Source: Palsa-360 sp963710315 (GTDB lineage: Bacteria; Acidobacteriota; Terriglobia; Acidiferrales; UBA7541). Taken from it: DNA of 64,000 nucleotides. The stretch lies in NCBI GenBank assembly GCA_963710315.1, contig CAVPZW010000008.1:1133034-1197033 (forward strand). The letters run 5' to 3'. Under the pieces are notes generated by a model. It ran no database searches, had not been told where the DNA came from, and saw only the letters and a program-made list of their open reading frames with translations. Of this stretch, positions 16,728 through 26,111 are shown in pieces; positions within the stretch are counted from its first letter, which is position 1; each line of letters begins with the position of its first letter. Both the position numbers and the translations under genes were made by a program.

Positions 16728-19076
16728 ATGCGAAATAGCGAAGCGCAGAAATACGCGCGGTGGTCGCTCGCGGCGGCTGGATTGCTGGCCGTGATAGTCG
16801 CGGGGGTGTACCTGCGCAATATCTGGCTGGCGCGGCAGGCGGAGAAGAAAGCGCCGCCGGCCGTTCCGGCGACGGTCGAAGCGCGTTCCAATGAGTTTTC
16901 CTATTCCAAGGTCGAGGGACAGAAAACGATTTACACGGTGCGGGCGTCGCGCGCCACGGAGTTCAAGGAAGGCAGCAGGGATCTGCTCGAAGACGTCACC
17001 ATCGTCGTGTACGGAAAAAAAGGGGACCGCAACGACACGATGCTGACCAAAGCCTGCGATTTAATTTCAAACACCGGAAAAGTCAGTTGCGCCGGGGAAG
17101 TTCTAATCAACCTGCAGGCCGCGAGTGCTCCGAAGGCCAACGCCATCCATGTCGTGACTTCGGCCTTGACGTTTGACCGCGATACCGGCGAGGCGCGCAC
17201 GGAAAAGCCAGTAAAGTTTCACTGGCCCGCGGGAGAAGGCCGCGCCGTGGGCGTGGCCTACGATTCAAACGCCGGAACGCTGCGATTGCTGCGAAGCGTC
17301 GAATTGAGCCTGACCCCTTCCAGTGCGGCGGTTCCCAATAGCGCGGAGGCGCTGCCCGAAAAAATTGTGCACGTGTCGGGCAACAGTTTGTTATTCCAGC
17401 GCGAAGCCAGAGTTGTGCTGGTGGATGGCGATGTTCACGCGCAGCAGGCGACCATTGAGCTGACCGCCGAAAAATTGCAGATGGAACTGGATGCCGCGTT
17501 TCAAGCCAAGCGCTTTGTTGCCAGCGGCCATCCCCAAATGCATGATTTGGCGAGCGCACAAGGACCAATTGCGCTCAGCTCCGACGAAATTGTTTCGCGA
17601 ATGAGGCCGGACGGCTCGGTCGAGGCCATCGTGGCAACGGGAAGCGTGCACGGCACGCGCAACACTCCCGTCGGCGGCGACGCAATCGATGCCGGACGCA
17701 TACAGGTGGACCTGGCCTCGCGCGACAACATACCTCGCTTGCTGACGGCCAGCGGCGGCGTCACGCTCACCTCGACCAGCGCGGCCTTCAATGGCGGCTC
17801 GCGACACGTTTTGAGCGACGCGCTCGAAATGCATTTTTCCAAGGACTCCCGCCCAGGGCAGAGCCTTGTGGACAGCATCAACACGCTGGCCCCGGCGAGA
17901 ATCGATTGGCAAGACGTGGCAATCGTAAACGGCAAGTCGGTTCCGCAATCGACGCGCATGGCCGGCAACCGCATGAACTTGAAATTCGATGGGCAGAACC
18001 AATTGCAGCAGCTTGTGAGTTCCGGCAGCGTGGAAGTTACGCGCAAGCTTGGCGACGCCCCCAATGAGGTCACCGCATCGCGCGAACTTACGGCCAAGTT
18101 TGACAAATCAGGCCAGTGGACAACCATCGACCAAACCGGCGACGTCCATTTCCACGATGCCCTGCACGCAGGCCAGGGAGACCGCGCCCACGCGGATCGC
18201 CTCGCCAATACCGTGGCGCTGGATGGGTCCGTGGTCTTTTCGGATGCCACCACGCGCACCACGGCGCAATCCGCATCTTTCGCCCAAGCGGCAAATACCT
18301 TGCGCGCCGACGGGCACGTGCTGACCACCGATTTGCAAACCTCAGCCTCGAGCATTTCCAATCTTGCTCAGGGGCCTGCGCACATTTCGGCGCAGCATCT
18401 TGTGGCGGACACCGCGCAAGGCCATGCCGTGTATTCGGGGAAAGCAAGATTGTGGCAGGGTCAGTCCGTGATCGAGGGAGACACCATCGAATTGGACCGC
18501 ACGGCGCAAACCTTGGTGGCCAAGGGCCAAGTGCGCGGCGTTTTTCCCCAAGCGGCGTGGACTCCCAAGCCGGGAGAAACGTCTGCCCAATCATCGAGCA
18601 AGTCGTTTGCCAATTCCGCGCCTTCGCCGAAAAAAGCTGCTGGCCAGTTGGCGCAATCCGGCCCGCAGCTCGGGCATGTTCGCGGCGAGATGCTGACCTA
18701 TTGGGATGCGGAGTCGCGCGGCCGTATCGAGCAGAACGCCAGGGTTGACTCCGAGCAAGGTTCTCTCCAAGCCGACCGAATCGATCTTTATTTTTCCGAC
18801 GCCGGTGCCGGAAGCGGCAGCAAACAATTGTCGCGTTCCGTGGCCAATGGCGCCGTGACCGTCCGGCAGGAAGGCCGCCGGGGAACCTCGGAGCGGGCCG
18901 AATACACGGCCTCGGAAGGCAAGTTTGTTCTTTCGGAAGGTAAACCAACTCTATATAGCTCAACTGGCGACATGACTACGGGGCGTCAATTGACCTTCTA
19001 TTTTGCGGATGATAGGATTCTTGTAGATTCGGCGGATGGCGTGAAAACTGTAACACTCCATCAAGTCGAGAAATGA
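16728..19076 (+). CDS. lptC: LPS-export periplasmic protein, LptC/LptA (OstA) fusion
   Basis: 782 residues, far longer than the roughly 190-residue LptC of enterobacteria. One membrane anchor lies near the N-terminus (about residues 12-33, SLAAAGLLAVIVAGVYL). An LptC-like domain (about residues 45-230) follows, then several OstA/LptA-type beta-jellyroll repeats with recurring phrases such as VSGNSLLFQREARVVLVDGD, GDVHFHD and QGQSVIEGDTIELDR. The protein would form the lipopolysaccharide bridge from the inner membrane across the periplasm. It is followed 6 bp later by lptB. A single continuous LptC-LptA bridge is the likely meaning of the fusion; strand counts were not computed. Confidence 0.8.
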   Translation: MRNSEAQKYARWSLAAAGLLAVIVAGVYLRNIWLARQAEKKAPPAVPATVEARSNEFSYSKVEGQKTIYTVRASRATEFKEGSRDLLEDVTIVVYGKKGDRNDTMLTKACDLISNTGKVSCAGEVLINLQAASAPKANAIHVVTSALTFDRDTGEARTEKPVKFHWPAGEGRAVGVAYDSNAGTLRLLRSVELSLTPSSAAVPNSAEALPEKIVHVSGNSLLFQREARVVLVDGDVHAQQATIELTAEKLQMELDAAFQAKRFVASGHPQMHDLASAQGPIALSSDEIVSRMRPDGSVEAIVATGSVHGTRNTPVGGDAIDAGRIQVDLASRDNIPRLLTASGGVTLTSTSAAFNGGSRHVLSDALEMHFSKDSRPGQSLVDSINTLAPARIDWQDVAIVNGKSVPQSTRMAGNRMNLKFDGQNQLQQLVSSGSVEVTRKLGDAPNEVTASRELTAKFDKSGQWTTIDQTGDVHFHDALHAGQGDRAHADRLANTVALDGSVVFSDATTRTTAQSASFAQAANTLRADGHVLTTDLQTSASSISNLAQGPAHISAQHLVADTAQGHAVYSGKARLWQGQSVIEGDTIELDRTAQTLVAKGQVRGVFPQAAWTPKPGETSAQSSSKSFANSAPSPKKAAGQLAQSGPQLGHVRGEMLTYWDAESRGRIEQNARVDSEQGSLQADRIDLYFSDAGAGSGSKQLSRSVANGAVTVRQEGRRGTSERAEYTASEGKFVLSEGKPTLYSSTGDMTTGRQLTFYFADDRILVDSADGVKTVTLHQVEK

Positions 19077-19082
19077 TGTGGC

Positions 19083-19808
19083 ATGCTCAAGCTCCAGGCC
19101 GTCGAACTTAGTAAGTCGTATCGAGGGCGGAAGGTCGTAGATGACGTCAACCTGGAGATTAGCCAGGGTGAAGTAGTGGGGCTTTTAGGGCCCAATGGCG
19201 CTGGGAAGACGACCACGTTTTACATTCTGGTTGGTTTAGCCCGGCCGGATTCCGGGCGTGTTCTCCTGAATGGGGACGACATTACCGACCTCCCCATGTA
19301 CCTCCGGGCCCGCAGTGGAATCAGTTATTTGCCGCAAGAACCTTCGGTTTTCCGGCAACTTACGGTCGAAGAGAACCTGATAGCGGTCCTCGAAACGCTG
19401 CCTTTGACTTCGGAGCAACAGCGCGACCGGCTTGAGGAGTTACTGGCGCAGATGAAGCTGGAAACGGTTCGATCCAACGGGGCTTACACGTTGTCTGGAG
19501 GCGAGCGGCGGCGCCTGGAAATTGCGCGTTCGCTAGTCCTGGAGCCGGCCTTCATCCTGCTGGACGAGCCTTTTGCCGGAATCGATCCGCTGACCGTGGT
19601 GGATATCCAAAAAATTATTACCGATTTGAGCCGCGAGGGAATCGGCGTCCTGATCACCGACCACCAGGTTCGCGAAACCCTGAACGTTACCGATCGCGCC
19701 TACATCGTACAAAACGGAAAAGTACTAGCCGCCGGGACGCCGGATGATCTCAGCGGCAATGCCGAAGTCCGCCGTGTCTATCTAGGAGATCATTTCCGTT
19801 TGAATTGA
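19083..19808 (+). CDS. lptB: LptB, LPS export ABC transporter ATP-binding protein
   Basis: 241 residues, normal LptB length. Walker A GPNGAGKTT (near residue 37), Q-loop region YLPQEPSVFRQLTV typical of LptB, signature LSGGERRRLEIARSL, Walker B ILLDEPFAGIDP, switch DHQVRETL. It powers extraction of LPS from the inner membrane with LptFG and LptC; LptFG are not in this window. It lies between the LptC/A fusion and rpoN, a common order. Confidence 0.95.
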   Translation: MLKLQAVELSKSYRGRKVVDDVNLEISQGEVVGLLGPNGAGKTTTFYILVGLARPDSGRVLLNGDDITDLPMYLRARSGISYLPQEPSVFRQLTVEENLIAVLETLPLTSEQQRDRLEELLAQMKLETVRSNGAYTLSGGERRRLEIARSLVLEPAFILLDEPFAGIDPLTVVDIQKIITDLSREGIGVLITDHQVRETLNVTDRAYIVQNGKVLAAGTPDDLSGNAEVRRVYLGDHFRLN

Positions 19809-19813
19809 CGCCT

Positions 19814-21316
19814 ATGAGCTGGCTGCAACCAAAACTTCACCTACGAGTAGCGCAGAAGCAGATCCTCACCCCTGGCCTCGTCCAAATGGTGAGCGTGCTG
19901 GCGCTGAACCGCCTCGAACTCCGCGAGATGATCAATCAGGAGATGATTGAGAACCCGGTGCTGGAAGAGTTGTCGGAAGAAAGCGTCACTCCAGAAGACT
20001 ACAGCGCGGAAACCTTCCTGAAAGCGGAAACCGAAAAACTTCCCACCACCGAGTCTGTCAGCCCCTTCGAGGATTTCGATGTGGCCTCCTTCTTCAACCA
20101 GTATCTTGACAGCGGTGGCGGCAATCCCGAGCGCGGCGAACAGGAAGTCATCGAGCGGCCATCCTTCGACAAGTTTCTTTCCTCGGCGCAGGGCCTTACC
20201 GAACATCTTTCCTGGCAAATGAGCGTGACGGTTTGCAACGACGTGGTGCGCGAGATCGCCGAAGCCATCATCGGCAACCTCGATGAAAACGGCTATCTGA
20301 GCGCCTCGCTCGAAGAAATTTCCCAAAACGGAAAGTACTCGATGGAAGACGTCGAGGAAGCCCTGGCCGTCGTCCAGGAATTCGATCCGCTGGGCGTGGC
20401 TTCGCGCAACTTGCGCGAGTGCCTGCTGACGCAACTCCGCACTCTTGACGATCAAAACACGCTGGCAATGCAGATTGTGTCCGAATGCCTGCCCAAGCGG
20501 CCCCTCGCTGCCAGCGAAGCCGAAGAGTTGAATCCGGAAACGCCGCTGGCGCGCCTCTTGCAGGCCAACCAGTTGAAGGAAATTGCGCGCGCACTGAACC
20601 GCCCCGTGGAACTCGTCAAGCGCGCGGTGGACGTGATCAAGAAGCTCGATCCGCGCCCCGGCCTGCGCTACAACAAGACGCAGCCGCGCCTGGTCGAACC
20701 CGACGTATATTTCCGCAAAGTGGACGATCAGTGGCAAGTGTTCATGAACGACGATGATGTGCCGCAACTGCGCCTTTCGCCCGTGTATCGCCGCCTCTTG
20801 GCGCGCGACGCGGCCGACCGCGAAGTCCGCAACTACGTAAAAGAACGCGTGACCGCCGCGATGCAGTTGATGAAGAGCATCGAGCAGCGCAAGCACACCA
20901 TCCTGCGCGTCTGCCAGATCATCATTCAGCGGCAATCCGAATACCTGGATCATGGCGCGGACCACTTGAAACCCATGATGATCAAGGAAGTCGCCGAGGA
21001 AGTGGGCGTGCATCCCTCCACGGTCAGTCGCGCCGTTTCCAGCAAGTACGCGCACACGCCGCAGGGAGTTCTCGAACTGCGCTCGTTCTTTTCGGAATCG
21101 GTCAACGGGCCGGAAGGCAGCAGCATGTCGCTTCAGACTTTGAAGCGGCTGGTGAAGAAGATGATTGACGAGGAAGACACCTCGCACCCTCTCACCGACG
21201 ACCTGATCGCCAAGAAGCTGGACGACGCCGGAATCCACGTCACACGGCGCACCGTGGCCAAATACCGCGAAGACCTCCGCATTCCCAGCACGCACCAGCG
21301 CCGGGTCAAGGTGTAG
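19814..21316 (+). CDS. rpoN: RNA polymerase sigma-54 factor
   Basis: 500 residues from ATG 19814; a TTG at 19805 overlapping lptB by 4 bp is the alternative. Region I is LQPKLHLRVAQKQILTPGLV with Gln-rich/Leu-rich activator-interacting sequence, followed by an acidic linker and the core-binding region. The HTH is MIKEVAEEVGVHPSTVSRAV. The RpoN box ends RRTVAKYREDLRIPS. It directs core polymerase to -24/-12 promoters with enhancer-binding activators, none of which is in this window. No hpf gene lies between rpoN and rapZ, unlike the enterobacterial order. Confidence 0.97.
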   Translation: MSWLQPKLHLRVAQKQILTPGLVQMVSVLALNRLELREMINQEMIENPVLEELSEESVTPEDYSAETFLKAETEKLPTTESVSPFEDFDVASFFNQYLDSGGGNPERGEQEVIERPSFDKFLSSAQGLTEHLSWQMSVTVCNDVVREIAEAIIGNLDENGYLSASLEEISQNGKYSMEDVEEALAVVQEFDPLGVASRNLRECLLTQLRTLDDQNTLAMQIVSECLPKRPLAASEAEELNPETPLARLLQANQLKEIARALNRPVELVKRAVDVIKKLDPRPGLRYNKTQPRLVEPDVYFRKVDDQWQVFMNDDDVPQLRLSPVYRRLLARDAADREVRNYVKERVTAAMQLMKSIEQRKHTILRVCQIIIQRQSEYLDHGADHLKPMMIKEVAEEVGVHPSTVSRAVSSKYAHTPQGVLELRSFFSESVNGPEGSSMSLQTLKRLVKKMIDEEDTSHPLTDDLIAKKLDDAGIHVTRRTVAKYREDLRIPSTHQRRVKV

Positions 21317-21326
21317 GCTGGGCCGC

Positions 21327-22202
21327 GTGAAGCGCAGAAGCGCGCGCGACGCCCGCCAGCTGGTGATTCTCACCGGGCTTAGCGGCTCGGGCAAGAGCAC
21401 CGTCCTCAAGACTTTCGAAGACCTCGGATTTTACTGTGTCGATAATTTACCTATCGCACTAATCCCCATATTCAGCGAATTGCACATGCGCGCCGGCGGG
21501 GAAATTCAACGCGCGGCGCTGCTGGTGGACGTGCGCGAGGGCGAGCAATTGGAAAAGCTGCCCGCCATTCTGCGGCAGATTCGCGCCGAAGACCCCGCCA
21601 CGCTGGTCTTCATCGAAGCCACCGAGGATGCTTTGCTGCGCCGCTTCAGCGAGACGCGGCGGCCGCATCCGCTGGGGCATGATCGTCCCGTGCTGGAGGG
21701 TCTGCGCCGCGAACGCGTGCTGATGGAGCCTATCCGCAAGCTGGCCGACGTGGTCATCGACACCACCAAATTCAACGTTCACGAGTTGCGCCAGTTCATC
21801 ACCCATCGTTTTCAGAAGACGGACCGGCGCCCCATGATGGTTTCCCTGGTGAGCTTCGGGTACAGGCACGGGCTTCCGGCCGATGCCGACCTGGTGTTTG
21901 ACGTGCGCTTTCTGCCCAATCCCCATTTTGTTCCCAAGCTGCGAAAATATTCTGGGCGCGATCCGCGCGTGGCCCGCTATATCCGTTCGTTTCCGCAGAC
22001 TGAGGAATTCCTGCGGCGCGTCGAAGGCTTGCTGGTCTATTTAATCCCGCACTACATCCGGGAAGGGAAGAGCTATCTGACGATTGCCTTCGGCTGCACC
22101 GGCGGGCGGCACCGTTCGGTGATGCTGGCGGAAGCCGTGCGCAAGACGCTGCACAAAAAGGGATACGCTTCCAAGGTAGTGCATCGCGACCTGGCGAAAT
22201 AA
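21327..22202 (+). CDS. rapZ: RNase adapter RapZ
   Basis: 291 residues from a GTG start at 21327, 10 bp after rpoN. The N-terminal P-loop is GLSGSGKST (about residue 17), followed by FYCVDNLPIALIP. The C-terminal domain has SFGYRHGLPADADLVFDVRF and GCTGGRHRSVMLAE. In E. coli it controls glucosamine-6-phosphate synthase through small RNAs and RNase E; in other phyla the role is probably nucleotide-sugar or cell-envelope sensing. The genetic link to lptB and rpoN fits an envelope role. Confidence 0.95.
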   Translation: MKRRSARDARQLVILTGLSGSGKSTVLKTFEDLGFYCVDNLPIALIPIFSELHMRAGGEIQRAALLVDVREGEQLEKLPAILRQIRAEDPATLVFIEATEDALLRRFSETRRPHPLGHDRPVLEGLRRERVLMEPIRKLADVVIDTTKFNVHELRQFITHRFQKTDRRPMMVSLVSFGYRHGLPADADLVFDVRFLPNPHFVPKLRKYSGRDPRVARYIRSFPQTEEFLRRVEGLLVYLIPHYIREGKSYLTIAFGCTGGRHRSVMLAEAVRKTLHKKGYASKVVHRDLAK

Positions 22203-22238
22203 GGAAGTGAAGGAACTATAGGAAGTGAAGGAAAAGCT

Positions 22239-22338
22239 GCCCGCCCTGAAGGCGGGCGGGCGCTACAAAACCATTGTTGGCAATGTGCAGCGGTTTTGTA
22301 GCGGCCTCTCCGTCCCACGCTCTTTGGACGGAGAGGGC
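22239..22338. repeat. Cluster of three hairpins after rapZ
   Basis: Three consecutive inverted repeats: GCCCGCC/GGCGGGC (22239-22257), GCTACAAAACC/GGTTTTGTAGC (22262-22302) and GCCTCTCCGTCC/GGACGGAGAGGGC (22304-22338). None has a T-run. They occupy much of the 256-bp gap before the ABC transporter. The middle one has the GCTAC-type ends seen in other palindromes here. Confidence 0.7.
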
Positions 22339-22458
22339 ATGTTTCCTCGCAAGCGGTGACAATTCTGATAGGTGCGGCGGCTTGACAAACGCGCGGGCGA
22401 TTCGTAGCGTACCAAGGCCCGGGGTATTTGTTCGTCTCACAGGGGATCGACAACTTTT

Positions 22459-24306
22459 TTGAATAAACGGGAAGAACTCGGCCGGCTCTTGCGCTATGTC
22501 ATGCCGTACAAGATACGGCTTGCGGCTGGGGTTGTGTGCCTTTCCGTGGTGGGGCTGGCGGAAGGGTTGATCGCCTTGATGATCACCCCTATTTTTGACC
22601 GCGTCCTCAATCCTCAATCCCCCGATTCCAGGCTTCTGCTGCTCAGAAATCCGCTCAACCACCAAGCGATTTATTTGAATTCCTTTCTTCCCTCGCGAAT
22701 TCACAGCGTCGGAACTCTTTTTGCGATTGCAATTCTGATCGTATTTATCGGCAAGGGTCTCGCGGAATTCCTGGGAAACGTCCTGGTGCAGCACGCGGGA
22801 ATTGCGGGAGTCACGGACCTCAGGAATGAAGTGTATGCAAAGGTCATCCGGCAGCCCATCGGATTTTTCCAGTACCATCAGACCGGGCGATTGCTCTCCA
22901 CGGTAATTAACGACGTGGAGCGCGTGCGCAATACGTTTTCGGAGTTTCTGGCGCTGGCATTCCGGCACACCTTTACGTTGTTCTTTCTTCTGGCCGTGCT
23001 GTTCGCCACCAGTTGGAAGATGACGCTCGGCTCCATCATTCTCCTTCCGATGGTCGTAGTGCCGGTCAGGACGCTAGGAAAACGCATTCGCCGCTCCACC
23101 GAGAAAATCCAGGCTGGCATAGGCGAGCTGTCGCAAATATTGGAAGAGACGGTCAGCGGCAACCGCGTAGTGAAGGCTTTCGGGATGGAGGATTTCGAGA
23201 TCGCAAAGTTTCGCGCCTCGGCCGCACGATTGATGCGCGAGAACATGCGCTGGATTCGCGCCGCTGTGGCCACATCTCCGGTCATGGATTTGCTTGGCGC
23301 CGTGGTGATCGTGCTGGTGCTGATGTACGCTCGCGTGCAGATCAAGGCCGGAGCCATGACGGCGGGAATATTCGTCACATTTATTTACGCACTCTTCAAA
23401 TCCTACGAGCCCGTGAAGGGGCTTGGCAATGTCTATCAGCAATTCGAACTGGCTTTCGGAGCCACCGCCAAGGTTTTCGAATACATCGGCCGCGCGGAAG
23501 AACCGGCCGTGGAACCGGGCCTCCCCGCGCTGCCTCCCTTTTCTCGTATCGTGGAATTCGATCATGTGGGTTTTGCCTACGATCCGGAAACGCCCATCCT
23601 GCGCGATATTTCGTTCCAGGCGCGCGCCGGAGAAGTGATCGCCTTTGTGGGATCGAGCGGAGCGGGCAAGACCACCCTCGTGAATCTCTTGCCGCGATTT
23701 TACCCTGTGACCTCGGGTGTCCTGCGCATCGATGGAATGGACGCGCGTGAAGTGACGCTGCGCTCCCTGCGCGAACAGATGGCCATTGTGACGCAGGAGA
23801 CCATTCTGTTTAACGACACAGTGTGGAACAATATTTGTTACGGGCAGCCGGGCCTGCCGCAAGAGCGCGTGGAAGCCGCGGCAAAAGCCGCCCTGGCGCA
23901 CGAATTTATTCTGGAATTGCCGCAGGGTTATCAGACAATGCTGGGGGACCGCGGGCAGCGCCTCAGCGGCGGACAGAGGCAACGCATCGCCATCGCCCGT
24001 GCCATACTTAAGGATTCGCCCATCCTGATTCTGGATGAGGCCACTTCGGAGCTGGATTCCGAGTCCGAAATGCTGGTGCAGCGCGCTCTTTCGAACCTGA
24101 TGATGGATCGCACCGCGTTCGTCATTGCGCACCGCCTTTCGACCATCCGGCGCGCGGACAAGATTATCGTTCTCGACGAAGGCACGATCGCGGAAACGGG
24201 GACTCATCAGGAATTGCTGGCGCGAGGCGGAATTTACGCGCGCCTTTACGAAATGCAGTTCGCGGACGTGGACGACGCGGCGACTCCCGCGCCCAAGGCG
24301 GATTAA
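22459..24306 (+). CDS. MsbA-like ABC transporter, fused permease and ATPase
   Basis: 615 residues starting from TTG 22459. An N-terminal six-helix exporter domain (about residues 15-320, including SVVGLAEGLIALMITPIF and LGAVVIVLVLMYARV) is followed by the nucleotide-binding domain with Walker A GSSGAGKTT, signature LSGGQRQRIAIARA, Walker B ILILDEATSELD and the H-loop AHRLST. This is the lipid A / lipid flippase type, which fits its place after the lpt genes, but multidrug exporters look alike. Its stop overlaps the yicC start by 1 bp. Confidence 0.88.
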   Translation: MNKREELGRLLRYVMPYKIRLAAGVVCLSVVGLAEGLIALMITPIFDRVLNPQSPDSRLLLLRNPLNHQAIYLNSFLPSRIHSVGTLFAIAILIVFIGKGLAEFLGNVLVQHAGIAGVTDLRNEVYAKVIRQPIGFFQYHQTGRLLSTVINDVERVRNTFSEFLALAFRHTFTLFFLLAVLFATSWKMTLGSIILLPMVVVPVRTLGKRIRRSTEKIQAGIGELSQILEETVSGNRVVKAFGMEDFEIAKFRASAARLMRENMRWIRAAVATSPVMDLLGAVVIVLVLMYARVQIKAGAMTAGIFVTFIYALFKSYEPVKGLGNVYQQFELAFGATAKVFEYIGRAEEPAVEPGLPALPPFSRIVEFDHVGFAYDPETPILRDISFQARAGEVIAFVGSSGAGKTTLVNLLPRFYPVTSGVLRIDGMDAREVTLRSLREQMAIVTQETILFNDTVWNNICYGQPGLPQERVEAAAKAALAHEFILELPQGYQTMLGDRGQRLSGGQRQRIAIARAILKDSPILILDEATSELDSESEMLVQRALSNLMMDRTAFVIAHRLSTIRRADKIIVLDEGTIAETGTHQELLARGGIYARLYEMQFADVDDAATPAPKAD

Positions 24307-25235
24307 TGAAGGCTACTACGGCACTCACCGGAATTTATTCCATGACCGGCTTTGCGCAGGGGCGCGTGGAGCAAGACGGTAGCGCCGTGCGCATCAACCT
24401 GCGAAGCGTGAACCACCGCTTCCTGGACTTGCATCTGCGAATGCCCGATGGATTTGAAGTGTTCGAATCGCGCATCCGGCAAGCCATTCGAAACAGATTG
24501 CGCCGCGGCCACGTGGACGTGAATGTTTACTACGAGGCGGTTGGGGCTGGCGCGGTGGAAGTGAATCACGAGTTGGTCGGGTCCTATATGAAGGCCGTCG
24601 AGCGGTTGCGCAATGAGTTCAGCGTAAAGACCGAGCCGGACTTGGTGGCGCTCCTCCGGCTCCCCGGCGTGGTCGCCGCGCCGGGCTCCGCGGGCCAGCT
24701 GCAAAGCGAAGAAGAGCAGGAGAAGCTCGGCAAGCAAGTGGACGCATGCCTGGAGCAGGCACTCAACAAGCTGGAGACCATGCGCAGGTCCGAAGGGCAG
24801 GCGCTGACGGTCGAAATGCAACGGCTCCTGGGGCAGATTGCCGCCAGGACGGCGGAAATCGAAACTTTCTCGGAACGAGTGCGCCCGGCCATCGCGCGCC
24901 GCCTGGAAGAACGGCTGGGAGAGTTGCTGAAGGGCGTGCAGGTCGATCCCCTGCGGTTGGCGCAGGAGGCTGCGATTCTGGCCGAGCGCGGCGACGTCAG
25001 CGAGGAGCTGGCCCGGCTTCGCAGCCACGTGGAGCAGTTTCGCGCATTGCTCTCAGGAGCGGGCGAGACGGGAAAGAAACTCGATTTTCTTTTGCAGGAG
25101 ATGCAGCGCGAAGCCAACACGCTGCTGTCCAAGACGCCGGGCGTGGAGTCCGAGGGCCTGGCCATCACCGGCCTGGCGCTGGAAGTAAAATCCGATATCG
25201 AGAAGCTGCGCGAACAGGCGCAGAACGTCGAATGA
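24306..25235 (+). CDS. yicC: YicC family endoribonuclease
   Basis: 309 residues, near the usual length. The conserved N-terminus SMTGFAQGRVEQDGSAVRIN, NLRSVNHRFLDLHLRMPDGF and the C-terminal LDFLLQEMQREANTLLSKTP are characteristic. The family is an RNase acting on small and messenger RNAs in E. coli. ATG overlaps the previous stop by 1 bp, and its own TGA overlaps the gmk ATG (ATGA), so translation is coupled. Confidence 0.93.
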   Translation: MKATTALTGIYSMTGFAQGRVEQDGSAVRINLRSVNHRFLDLHLRMPDGFEVFESRIRQAIRNRLRRGHVDVNVYYEAVGAGAVEVNHELVGSYMKAVERLRNEFSVKTEPDLVALLRLPGVVAAPGSAGQLQSEEEQEKLGKQVDACLEQALNKLETMRRSEGQALTVEMQRLLGQIAARTAEIETFSERVRPAIARRLEERLGELLKGVQVDPLRLAQEAAILAERGDVSEELARLRSHVEQFRALLSGAGETGKKLDFLLQEMQREANTLLSKTPGVESEGLAITGLALEVKSDIEKLREQAQNVE

Positions 25236-25861
25236 CGCTGGCCCAAGCACAGCAGCCTCTGGTGTTCATTGTTTCCGGACCTTCCGGGTCGGGGAAATCC
25301 ACGCTGGTGCAGAAGATGCTGGAGGTGCCGGGCACCATGGTTTCCGTATCGTGTACCACTCGGCCCCCGCGCGCCACGGAAAGCGCCGGAAAATGGTATG
25401 ATTTTATATCCGAAGAGGAATTCGACCGCAGGGTGCAAGCCGGTGAGTTTCTGGAGCACGCCCGCGTTTTCGGAAAGCATCAGTACGGCACGCCGCGCCG
25501 CTGGCTGGAAGAGGCGCAATGCAAGGGGCTGGACCTGGTGCTGGAAATTGACGTGCAGGGCGCGGAACAGGTAAAACAGAAGCTGCCGTTTGCGGTGGCC
25601 ATCTTCATTCTGCCGCCCGCCAAGGAAGAATTGGAACGCAGGCTGCGCGCGCGCGGGCAGGATTCGGAAGGCGCGATCAAGCGCAGGCTGGAACGGGCCG
25701 AGCAGGAAATTCAACGCTACGCGGCGTACGATTTTCTGGTTGTGAATGACGACATGGACCGCGCCGGACGCGAAGTCCAGGCCATCACGGTGGCCGCGCG
25801 TTGTCTTCGCAGTTGCTTGAGCCAGCGCGCACTCAAGATATTGGAATCTTTTGGAGGATGA
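25232..25861 (+). CDS. gmk: Guanylate kinase
   Basis: 209 residues. The ATG at 25232 overlaps the yicC stop; longer in-frame extensions upstream run through yicC and are discarded. P-loop VSGPSGSGKSTL, the GMP-binding SCTTRPPRATESAGKWYDF and LEIDVQGAEQVK are all present. It converts GMP to GDP. The yicC-gmk-rpoZ-coaBC order is widely conserved in bacteria. Confidence 0.96.
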   Translation: MTLAQAQQPLVFIVSGPSGSGKSTLVQKMLEVPGTMVSVSCTTRPPRATESAGKWYDFISEEEFDRRVQAGEFLEHARVFGKHQYGTPRRWLEEAQCKGLDLVLEIDVQGAEQVKQKLPFAVAIFILPPAKEELERRLRARGQDSEGAIKRRLERAEQEIQRYAAYDFLVVNDDMDRAGREVQAITVAARCLRSCLSQRALKILESFGG

Positions 25862-25868
25862 CCAGTTT

Positions 25869-26096
25869 ATGACACCCGAGAGCCAGGCACCGGATAGCAA
25901 GTTTGCATTTGTTGTGGTGGCGGCGAGACGAGCGCGGCAATTGATGCTCGGAGCCACCCCGCTGATCGCCAATCCGCACTCGCAGAAATCCACGCGCGTG
26001 GCGGTCGAGGAACTGAGGGCGGGCGTGCTCGAATACCAGCTGCCCGAAATTCCGGCCGATATGTTCGATAAGGATGGCAAGCGGCGCAAGGTCTAG
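25869..26096 (+). CDS. rpoZ: RNA polymerase omega subunit
   Basis: 75 residues from ATG 25869, with GGAGGA ten bases upstream, overlapping the end of gmk. KFAFVVVAARRARQLMLGA and STRVAVEELRAGVLEY match the conserved omega core (an A..RARQL helix and an A.EE...G.l.y segment). The subunit aids assembly of beta-prime into RNA polymerase. Confidence 0.92.
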   Translation: MTPESQAPDSKFAFVVVAARRARQLMLGATPLIANPHSQKSTRVAVEELRAGVLEYQLPEIPADMFDKDGKRRKV

Positions 26097-26111
26097 CGCG
26101 CCGAAACGTTT

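Noticed and set aside
19841..21409. 522-codon open frame on the minus strand opposite rpoN
   Set aside because: It is fully antisense to a confidently identified sigma-54 gene and has no recognisable domain; GC-rich third positions commonly open the opposite frame.
23074..24207. 377-codon minus-strand frame opposite the MsbA-like gene
   Set aside because: Same reasoning: shadow frame of an identified ABC transporter.
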